A stretch of DNA of 64,000 nucleotides from Neomesorhizobium sp963726065 (GTDB taxonomy: Bacteria > Pseudomonadota > Alphaproteobacteria > Rhizobiales > Rhizobiaceae), in contig CAVSAU010000004.1 of assembly GCA_963726065.1 (NCBI GenBank), positions 213,393 to 277,392 on the forward strand, in the 5' to 3' direction. Positions 57,614-64,000 of the stretch are shown in pieces (positions within the stretch are counted from its first letter, which is position 1; the number at the start of each line of letters is the position of its first letter). Position numbers and translations under genes: made by a program. The notes under the pieces are model-generated. The model ran no database searches. It saw nothing but the letters and a program-made list of their open reading frames with translations, and was not told the origin of the DNA.

Positions 57614-58321
57614 ATGGACAAGGAGCAAGACTTGCCGTGGCGGCTGGCTGCGGCCGGCGATTTTCTCGGCCGGGTTGGCATCGTCGCCTATTTCAGCTGG
57701 GCAGCCTCGATAAAGGTCAGCAGCATCCATGCCGGCATCGCCAACTGGTCGACACTGGCAATCGACCACAAGGCGCTGTGGCTGCTTTCCCAGATCGCCG
57801 TGCTGCTGTTTCTCCTGCTGGTCGTCGTCACGACCTTTTTCCGGCTGAAGCCAATCCAGTCAGCGGACGGGATCGAACCCCGTATCACGGCGCTTGCGGG
57901 CACCTTCCTGCTCGGCCTTCTGTCGTTTACGTCAAACTCGACACCGCCACCTGTCATAGCCGCCCTTGGACTTGCGCTGGTGATGGGCGGCTTCGCCCTT
58001 TCGACCTATGTGCTGTTCTGGCTCGGCCGTTCGTTCAGCATCATGGCGGAAGCCAGGCGGCTGGTGACGTCCGGCCCTTACGCGGTCGTACGGCATCCAC
58101 TCTACCTGACCGAGGAACTGGCGATCATCGGTGTTGTCCTCCTCGATTTCACGTTGTCCGGCCTCGCCATCGGCATCATCCACTGGTGCCTTCAGTTGCG
58201 CCGGATGGACAATGAGGAGCGCGTGCTGCGAGCCGCATTCCCCGAATACGTGGCTTATGCGGCGGCAACGCCGCGGGTCATTCCGCAGTTCTTCCGGCCG
58301 CCGCTGCGCGGCGCCACCTGA
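57614..58321 (+). CDS. ICMT/PEMT-like membrane methyltransferase
   Basis: A 235-residue membrane protein with about six helices. The SAM-binding segment VTSGPYAVVRHPLYLTEELA and the later RMDNEERVLRAAFPEYVAYA mark the isoprenylcysteine methyltransferase/phospholipid methyltransferase superfamily. In bacteria such enzymes methylate lipids or small molecules. ATG 57614 has a GGGGG-rich site upstream; an in-frame ATG lies at 57572. Coupled to the sterol desaturase-like gene 13 bases on. Confidence 0.75.
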   Translation: MDKEQDLPWRLAAAGDFLGRVGIVAYFSWAASIKVSSIHAGIANWSTLAIDHKALWLLSQIAVLLFLLLVVVTTFFRLKPIQSADGIEPRITALAGTFLLGLLSFTSNSTPPPVIAALGLALVMGGFALSTYVLFWLGRSFSIMAEARRLVTSGPYAVVRHPLYLTEELAIIGVVLLDFTLSGLAIGIIHWCLQLRRMDNEERVLRAAFPEYVAYAAATPRVIPQFFRPPLRGAT

Positions 58322-58334
58322 CGGAAGGCGAAAG

Positions 58335-59204
58335 ATGGACCTCCTCAACCTCAAGGGCCTTCTGCTCGCCATCGTGGTTTTCGTGCCGCTGGAGCGGCTG
58401 TTTGGGATGCATCACGAACAGAAGCTGTTCCGGCCGCGCTGGCAGGACGACCTGGTCTACTTCTTCCTCAACGGCCTGCTGATCAAACTCGCTTTGAGCG
58501 CCACCGTCGGGGCGATTGTCGTGGCGGGCATGTGGCTGGTTCCGGCGGACTTTCAGAACTGGGTGGGAGGCTTGCCCTTCTGGGTGCAGCTGCCGGCACT
58601 GATCGTGCTGGCCGACATCGGCTTCTATTCGGTGCACCGGCTCTTCCACAAAATCCCCTATCTGTGGAAATTCCATGCTGTTCATCACAGCATCGAGGAT
58701 CTCGACTGGCTGGCCGCGCACCGCGTCCACCCGGTGGACCAGATCTTGACCAAGGGCGCGTCGCTGCTGCCGGTGTTTGCGCTGGGATTTTCCGCAGCGC
58801 CGATCGCGGCATATTTCTTCCTGTACCACTGGCAGTCGCTGTTCATACATTCCAACATCAAGATCGGCTTCGGGCCGCTGCGCTGGCTGATAGCCTCTCC
58901 CCAATTCCATCATTGGCACCACGCCAACCATCCGGAAGCGTTCGACAAGAATTTCGCCGGGCAGTTGTCGTTCCTTGACATGCTTTTCGGCACTATGCAC
59001 ATGCCGGGAAACGAGGTGCCGACCCGCTATGGAACCGACGATCCGGTGCCGACAGGCTACTTCAGGCAGCTTTTGTACCCCTTTGCCCGGTCGCGAAGAA
59101 AGACCGGCGCAGCCAGTGGCGCTACCATGGTGACCCATGGGGTAGAGAAGAGCGAAGCCACGGTTTTTGCCGCCAAGCCTGATCAGCCTCAGACTATCGG
59201 CTGA
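58335..59204 (+). CDS. Sterol desaturase/fatty acid hydroxylase family protein
   Basis: A 289-residue di-iron membrane enzyme. The histidine boxes are all present: HRLFH (101-105), HAVHH (114-118), HHWHH (192-196), and a single His in IHSN. Four helices surround them. This family hydroxylates or desaturates lipids such as carotenoids, sphingolipid-like or ornithine lipids. The ICMT-like gene upstream suggests a shared lipid substrate. Which lipid is not clear. Confidence 0.83.
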   Translation: MDLLNLKGLLLAIVVFVPLERLFGMHHEQKLFRPRWQDDLVYFFLNGLLIKLALSATVGAIVVAGMWLVPADFQNWVGGLPFWVQLPALIVLADIGFYSVHRLFHKIPYLWKFHAVHHSIEDLDWLAAHRVHPVDQILTKGASLLPVFALGFSAAPIAAYFFLYHWQSLFIHSNIKIGFGPLRWLIASPQFHHWHHANHPEAFDKNFAGQLSFLDMLFGTMHMPGNEVPTRYGTDDPVPTGYFRQLLYPFARSRRKTGAASGATMVTHGVEKSEATVFAAKPDQPQTIG

Positions 59205-59210
59205 GGCCCT

Positions 59211-59906
59211 TCAGAACGCGAAGCGAGGAGAAGCACGGTCCAGGATGGCGGTCTTCGGCGCGGCTGGCCAGACGGCACCGAGATGGCCGGCGAGCGTGTC
59301 CACCAATATGCGGATATCTGCTGGCGCCGAAGCATGCATCGCCTCTGTTACGATCAGCACGGTCCTCGTCGCGTCGCGGACCGCAGAAAGGCCGCTCTGA
59401 CGGTTTGTCCAGCGGCGCGCATGGGCCTGACAGGCATCGTCGGCGAAAATCACCTCGCCCGCTTCGGGATGCTCGGTCTGACCGGAAAAGGTCAGGTAGG
59501 TTTCCTCGCCGTTCGCGCGGCGGACTTCGAGATTGCCGGCAATCCTGGCAACGTCGAAAACGGCGACGGGAATGGCAAATGCCATCGACGCCGCGTTGCA
59601 TAGATCGACCAGCGGATGCAGCCGGGGCAACGCATTTTCCTGGCGAAAACGGCGTAGCAGCGACTCGGAGGCACAGCGGTATTGAGTCGGCTTCAGCCCC
59701 ATGCGCGAGAAGGTGCGACGCCACGCCTGTATTTCGGGCATTTCACCCTCCGCGCCGTTGGAGAGCCGCACGCCGGCGACCGCGCTAAAGTCCGCGACAG
59801 GTACATCGACGGGCGCGCTGTTGGTGATGCCATCGGCGAGCAGCACACCGGCAACAAGTTCTGGAAAATCGTCCCGCAATTCTGTCGAATGGCAAAAGAG
59901 CATCAT
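59211..59906 (-). CDS. B3/B4 domain protein, free-standing tRNA-editing-like
   Basis: A 231-residue protein with the B3/B4 domain of phenylalanyl-tRNA synthetase beta. Typical pieces are YRCASESLLRRFRQENALP, HPLVDLCNAASMAFAIPVAVFD and GEVIFADDACQAHARRWTNRQSG. In PheRS this domain removes Tyr wrongly attached to tRNA-Phe. Stand-alone forms may edit mischarged tRNA or act on other aminoacyl bonds. It begins one base after the DMT exporter gene stop, so they are co-transcribed. Confidence 0.8.
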   Translation of the reverse strand: MMLFCHSTELRDDFPELVAGVLLADGITNSAPVDVPVADFSAVAGVRLSNGAEGEMPEIQAWRRTFSRMGLKPTQYRCASESLLRRFRQENALPRLHPLVDLCNAASMAFAIPVAVFDVARIAGNLEVRRANGEETYLTFSGQTEHPEAGEVIFADDACQAHARRWTNRQSGLSAVRDATRTVLIVTEAMHASAPADIRILVDTLAGHLGAVWPAAPKTAILDRASPRFAF

Positions 59907-59907
59907 C

Positions 59908-60828
59908 CTACCTCTTCGGAAGCAGCGGTTTTGCGGGAAGACGCAGAGGGCCGGACATCCGGCCTACTGTCAAGCCGAGACTGAGGACGGCGACCAGCAC
60001 GCAGCCAATGCCGACCATTTGATTCGCACCGACCGCCTCCCCCAGCAAGGTGGCGGCGAACAGCACCGCCGAAGCGGGCGCCAGCGCGGTGAACAGAGAC
60101 GCTTCAGCGCCACTGACCCGCGCCGAGCCGGCATACCAGAGCAGGAATCCGCCAACTGTCGGGATGAATGCATAGTAGAGAACAGCAAACAGCGCGTCAC
60201 TGCCGATAGTGCCCCTCCAGGGCTCTTCGAGCAGCGCCGGGACAGTGGCGACGGCGAGCCCAATGCCCGTCATCAATGTAGAGAGCGCAAGCGGCGGGAT
60301 ATCGGTGCGCAAGTGCTTGTTGAGCAGGATGAACAGCCCTTCGCAGACGACCGCAGCGAGGATCAGGGCATTACCGGCAAGCGAATGACTGCCGCCCCCA
60401 GCGCCGAAGGTGATCGACAGCACGCCTGCCCCGGCGAGGCCGATCGCCATCAACAGGAACCGGTGCGGCCTTTCACCGAGCAGCAGGATGGCGATCGCCG
60501 CCGAAATGACCGGCAGCGTGCCGATGATGACGCCCGCATTGGCGGCCGAGGTCAGTTTCAGTCCCGAAATCAGCAGCGTAGTGTAGCCGACGCTGCCGGC
60601 GCCGGCCTGCAGCACCAGCAGAAGCCAATCCCGCCGTTCCGGCCTGGGCAAAGTGGCGCCAGTTAGTTTCATCAGCACGGCGAAGCATGGCAGCGCGACC
60701 GCAAAGCGCAACGCTGTCGCGGTGAACGGCGGCAGGCTGGAAGCGATCAGCTTCGAGGCGATCACCGTGCTGCCGACCAGCATCATCGCCAACGCCAGGT
60801 AGAAATAACCCTTGGTCCGTTCCTGCAT
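59908..60828 (-). CDS. EamA/DMT family transporter
   Basis: A 306-residue protein with ten hydrophobic helices in two EamA repeats. The first repeat includes GSTVIASKLIASSLPPFTATALRFA. The second includes PPLALSTLMTGIGLAVATV. Members export amino acids and other metabolites. ATG 60828 (MQERTKGYFYLAL) is selected. An AraC-type regulator lies upstream on the same strand, and a B3/4 gene follows directly. Confidence 0.85.
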   Translation of the reverse strand: MQERTKGYFYLALAMMLVGSTVIASKLIASSLPPFTATALRFAVALPCFAVLMKLTGATLPRPERRDWLLLVLQAGAGSVGYTTLLISGLKLTSAANAGVIIGTLPVISAAIAILLLGERPHRFLLMAIGLAGAGVLSITFGAGGGSHSLAGNALILAAVVCEGLFILLNKHLRTDIPPLALSTLMTGIGLAVATVPALLEEPWRGTIGSDALFAVLYYAFIPTVGGFLLWYAGSARVSGAEASLFTALAPASAVLFAATLLGEAVGANQMVGIGCVLVAVLSLGLTVGRMSGPLRLPAKPLLPKR

Positions 60829-60916
60829 TTTCCGCCGACAATCCTCGTCACTGTGACAGCTAAGGAAGCCGAACCGGCGGAGATCGTCTTGAACGGAATT
60901 GCAGGGTTGGCGAAAC

Positions 60917-61714
60917 TCAGCTCGTCGCCGCGGCATAGATACCCGGCGAAACGCCGAATTTGCTGATGAAGACTCGGGTCATGTGACTCTGGTCGGCAAA
61001 GCCGCTGCCAGCCGCAGCGATCGCAAGGGGCGTGCCGGCAGCGATCATGCGGCGGGCATTGTCGATACGCCGCTGCAGGAGATAGGCATGCGGGGTAAGA
61101 CCGGTGGCCCGGGCGAAGGCTCGCAGCAGCTGGAACCGGCTGATGCCGCCTTCGCTCGCTAGGTCAGCCAGCGACACAGGTGCCGCAGGATCGTCGTCGA
61201 TCCGGCTCTTGGCGCGCCGGACGGCAGGTGGCAAGAACCGGTCAGCGCCACCAGCCTCCCCTATTACCGCCGCCAGTAGGATCAGCTGTTCTTCTTCGCC
61301 GTCGAAAGCATCATCGCCGGTGGTCAGGGCGCGGAAAAGTCTGCTGAACCGCAGGGCGACACCGGCATCATGGATAACCGGAAGCGAGAATTCGGGTACG
61401 CCACGGTGCTCCTGGCAAATGTCGGTGGCTGCCTCGGCAACCAGCGCGGGATCGAAGTAAAGCATTTTCCAGGCGCGGCCGGAATCGCCGATTGGAGCAC
61501 CGTCATGCACCTCGCCCGGGTTGACCGTTATGATGTCGCCGGGACCTGCCTCCACCATGCCGCGGCCACTTAGCGACTTCTGCGCGCCGCGATAGACGAC
61601 ACCGATGCCGAACTGATCATGCGTGTGGCGGGGAAAAACGTGACGCGTCTCGGCCTCCACAGCCTCCACCCCAGCGACGGCACAGCGAAACATCCTGAAC
61701 TGGCGTCTTTTCAT
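60917..61714 (-). CDS. AraC family transcriptional regulator
   Basis: A 265-residue regulator. The N-terminal cupin-like sensor has FPRHTHDQFGIGVVYRGAQ and PGDIITVNPGEVHDG. The two helix-turn-helices are in VSLADLASEGGISRFQLLRAFARA and PLAIAAAGSGFADQSHMTRVF. It lies upstream of the DMT exporter and B3/4 genes on the same strand and may control them. The ATG at 61714 (MKRRQFRMF) is one of several possible starts. Confidence 0.85.
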   Translation of the reverse strand: MKRRQFRMFRCAVAGVEAVEAETRHVFPRHTHDQFGIGVVYRGAQKSLSGRGMVEAGPGDIITVNPGEVHDGAPIGDSGRAWKMLYFDPALVAEAATDICQEHRGVPEFSLPVIHDAGVALRFSRLFRALTTGDDAFDGEEEQLILLAAVIGEAGGADRFLPPAVRRAKSRIDDDPAAPVSLADLASEGGISRFQLLRAFARATGLTPHAYLLQRRIDNARRMIAAGTPLAIAAAGSGFADQSHMTRVFISKFGVSPGIYAAATS

Positions 61715-61946
61715 GCGGCGGGCCTTGCCGTTCCCGGGAGATGGTCTCGAGAGGTTTAGCGCAGGCGGCGCCCGAAGGGAATTCGCACACACCGGTGGAG
61801 TCGGCGTGGCGCAATTTGAAGCTGTGTGCAATTTGCAAAGGTACTTCGAACGCCGATGTTAAAGATCAGGAGACGCGGCTCGACTTTATCAGCGAGATGT
61901 TTGAATTTAACGTGGCACGGCGGGCAAATAGGGAGACGCCATTGTG

Positions 61947-62303
61947 ATGAGGGCTATGGGCCTTGCGTTTGCGGTTCTGGCGCTTGCCGGTTGCAGCGCC
62001 ACGAGTGATACGTCTGGGACGCCCGTAACGACCGCACCGACCGCGTCGTTCGAAGCTCCGAAAGTGATGGCGGCAGGGACCAGCCCAATCACCCCCAGCA
62101 AACAGCCCGCGTTCTGCCAAGACCAGGTCGCGAACATGTATGACGCGGAGCCGCACAACGTTGTGGCGCACGGGCCGGTTGTCGCTGCGGATGGCTCGAC
62201 GACAATCGACGTCACCATTGGGGGCGCCAGAACGTTCAAATGCCGCCTCGACGCCAGCAATCGCTTTATCGAGGTGACGCCGATGAGCGCCGGGTTACAG
62301 TGA
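61947..62303 (+). CDS. Small putative lipoprotein
   Basis: A 118-residue protein with a short signal peptide and lipobox LAGC (MRAMGLAFAVLALAGCSA). The remaining part is Thr/Pro-rich, then CQDQVANMYDAEPHNVVAHG and VTIGGARTFKCRLDASNRFIEV with two Cys that may form a disulfide. No family is recognised. Divergent from the AraC gene. Confidence 0.65.
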   Translation: MRAMGLAFAVLALAGCSATSDTSGTPVTTAPTASFEAPKVMAAGTSPITPSKQPAFCQDQVANMYDAEPHNVVAHGPVVAADGSTTIDVTIGGARTFKCRLDASNRFIEVTPMSAGLQ

Positions 62304-62529
62304 TGGCCAGCGAAAAGACGATCCACCGCGCGATGCGCCGCACATGGCTCGGCACCTCGCCGAATAGGAAGTCGATAGCATCCTGCTCAAGAACACCAGT
62401 CTCGGCGACTTTGCGCGAAACGCTGGGGAAGTCCTCGAGCATCTTGCTCGTCAGGCAAGCGCCTCCGATCGCACTGTCTGCGACCGATGATCGACAGTAT
62501 TTCAGAACAGCGAGGTCTGTCTTGGCCAT
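62266..62529 (-). CDS. Small hypothetical protein, uncertain
   Basis: A possible 87-residue protein (MAKTDLAVLKYCRSSVADSA), whose end overlaps the convergent lipoprotein gene by 38 bases. No family is seen. The overlap and lack of a clear ribosome site make it doubtful. Confidence 0.3.
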   Translation of the reverse strand: MAKTDLAVLKYCRSSVADSAIGGACLTSKMLEDFPSVSRKVAETGVLEQDAIDFLFGEVPSHVRRIARWIVFSLAITVTRRSSASPR

Positions 62530-63095
62530 TGTATGTCCAAAAAATGCACTGCGACTCCCATAGGTTGCTTGATACTCAACATTTGCATGGAAGCGGCGCC
62601 GTGGGCTGGAAATATCATGGCGCGGATGCAAAGGGCGGATTGTGGTCGGCAAGCGGACTGTCCGGTCTTGGGACGGACGGCAAAAAAGCGGACGATACAC
62701 CTAGCGCATCGCAGGCCGCTTTGCGCTCAAGCAGAATTTGTCCGTTAGAAGGTCCGCAATCTAACTATCTCTCATTGAAGGCATCCGATGTCATCTCAAC
62801 CATCGGCCGAAACACATCCTGTAGCCTGCGATGTTGCTTCTTTAATCGGGCATGGAGGTCAAGCTCCAATTTTTGCTTCCGCTCCGTTTCGTCCTGCGCG
62901 GGTCACGCTTCTTTCCGTGGTCGGCATATCGGCGAGAGCCGAAGCTCCCACAAGCATTGGTCGGATCGGGTCGGGGTGCCTTGCTTTCAGACGCACTATG
63001 ATGCGCAGCAGACATTTGCGGCTTTGCCACGGCTCCCTCGTGCGCACCGGACGAACTGCAACGAGAGCTGGTTTTCCTGTCAGGCGATCACATCG
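62530..63095 (+). other. Gene-free stretch next to an IS fragment
   Basis: No supported gene. Short open frames have no family resemblance and poor coding pattern. The stretch has lower GC than the rest of the window and may be acquired or decayed sequence linked to the IS110 remnant. No repeat was recognised. Confidence 0.4.
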
Positions 63096-63603
63096 TCAGG
63101 CAAGCACCTCCTTCTCGACGCAGAACATGGTGCCATCGGTCCACATGGCGTGGAGCACGACCGCAAGTTTGCGGGCCACGGCAACCAGCGCGCGGTTGCG
63201 TCCTTTCTTGCGGGCCAGCCGCGCACCGAAACGGCGTAGGGATGAAGTTTGGCCCCGGCCGTTAAGGATCGTGTTGGCGGCGAGGAACAGCGCCGATCGA
63301 ACCTCGACATCGCCGGCCTTCGATATGTGGCCGGGATTGTCCCTCTCCCCCGACTGATAGCGTCTGGGGGTGAGACCGAAATGGGCCGCCACCGTCTTCG
63401 ACCTTCGGAAGCGACTGGGATCATCCACGGCCGCCTTGAAGGTCAGTGCGGCGACAAAGCCAACGCCAGGCGCGGACATGAGCAGCTGGCAAATCGGATC
63501 GTCATGCGCGAGGGCCCTCACGCGTTTATCGATGTCGAGAAATGCGCGGTAGAGATGGCCGCGTGCGTCCAGCAGCGGACCAAGCGCTTCAGCTAGTGCG
63601 GGA
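63096..63603 (-). pseudogene. IS110 family transposase, C-terminal part only
   Basis: The Transposase_20 domain of an IS110/IS116/IS902 transposase. It has LMSAPGVGFVAALTFKAAVDDPSRF, HFGLTPRRYQSGERDNPGHISKAGD and VAVARKLAVVLHAMWTDG. The frame continues upstream to about 63603 (HPALAEALGPLLDARGHLY) but has no start, and two stop codons follow at once. The N-terminal DEDD catalytic domain is missing, so the element is not active by itself. Confidence 0.8.
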
Positions 63604-64000
63604 TGGCTGAACGCAAACCGTGGTTACTATGCCGATGTGCTGTCGGAGGCGCTCGACATGGAGCGCAGCCGTCAGGACAGGGCTGCCGAGCTGCGTGTCG
63701 GCTCCCTTCGTTTTCAATGGGTGGTTGACCCCGCAGACCCTGATGCCGAATAACAGTACTTGGATGATCCATCCCGATCTTGCCGGCCGCTTCGCCAGCG
63801 AACTCAAAGAACAGGTTGCTGCCCATAGGCAGCTGCAAGAGCGCATCCGGAAAACAGCGCGGACGACAGATGTGGCAGATGACAACCGAAGCGGGAAAGA
63901 TGGTTGACCTAATGCTGCCAGCGCGGGTTTTTGTCACATTTGTCACCTCGCGGGCATTGATAGATAAACTCAAAGGTCTTTCTTCTTTTCCTTCTTTCCG
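63604..64000 (+). other. Decayed or partial sequence beyond the IS110 fragment
   Basis: A forward frame reads NRGYYADVLSEALDMERSRQ and stops near 63752, looking like the end of a gene cut by the IS fragment. A second short frame (MIHPDLAGRFASELKEQVAA) ends at 63907. A third frame from 63905 stays open to the window end. None has a recognised family. This is probably the edge of an integrated or degraded region. Confidence 0.35.

Overview
The window looks like a chromosomal segment of a Rhizobiales alphaproteobacterium, most probably Mesorhizobium or a close relative. The grounds are the rhizobial versions of the core genes (recA, alaS, NADP-type icd, cckA next to a fliO-like gene, class II DAHP synthase, gor, rpiA, gph), the high-GC codon use, and several intergenic palindromic repeats of a kind common in Mesorhizobium. 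No rRNA, tRNA or CRISPR array was recognised. This is inference from protein families; no database search was run.

Layout. 0-2.7 kb: a tightly overlapping FkbM methyltransferase, nucleotide cyclase and secreted polysaccharide lyase operon. 2.8-8.8 kb: a peptide-type ABC transporter (fused double ATPase, binding protein, two permeases). 9.4-12.7 kb: UDP-glucose dehydrogenase divergent from a UDP-glucuronate 4-epimerase-like gene, which together would supply UDP-GlcA/UDP-GalA for surface polysaccharide, then a small methyltransferase. 12.7-15.8 kb: a second nucleotide cyclase and a GT39-type membrane glycosyltransferase. 15.9-20.3 kb: rpsD, a 2OG-Fe(II) oxygenase, an HxlR regulator divergent from an NAD(P)-binding oxidoreductase, and a cupredoxin/FTR1 iron uptake pair. 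20.3-28.9 kb: housekeeping block murI, trmJ-like, epoxide hydrolase-like, icd, alaS, recA. 29.2-31.8 kb: pseudouridine catabolism (psuK, psuG) and an OmpA-type lipoprotein. 32.0-36.3 kb: ugpBAEC glycerol-3-phosphate ABC importer. 36.5-44.7 kb: accessory metabolism with a GMC oxidoreductase/gluconate dehydrogenase subunit 3 pair, VOC, RHH, LysR/tautomerase, and a sorbosone dehydrogenase/cytochrome c pair. 44.7-49.7 kb: cckA, fliO-like, class II aroG. 49.8-61.7 kb: HWE-type kinase, CofD-like protein, hydrolase, gor, DUF2059, rpiA, gph, ICMT-like and sterol-desaturase-like membrane enzymes, a B3/4 domain protein, a DMT exporter and an AraC regulator. 61.9-64 kb: a small lipoprotein and a truncated IS110 transposase.

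The oddest property is a large number of reading-frame breaks, clustered at about 0.8, 3.7-8.1, 15.0-15.5, 19.3-19.9, 29.4-31.6 and 38.4-41.4 kb. Protein similarity and motifs continue across each break. Almost every break is the same kind, equal to one extra base on the coding strand, whichever strand the gene is on; a few look like one-base losses. Essential genes elsewhere are intact. The simplest reading is insertion-biased consensus error in poorly covered stretches, so the affected genes are listed as frame-broken with their inferred full extents.

No clear new defence or mobile system was found. The best candidates for a second look are the tandem double-hairpin repeat (two copies, 45 kb apart, each just upstream of a coding start), the cyclase-polysaccharide lyase operon, the nested palindrome in the HxlR divergent promoter, the orphan CofD-like protein beside a sensor kinase, and the free-standing tRNA-editing-like B3/4 protein next to a DMT exporter.
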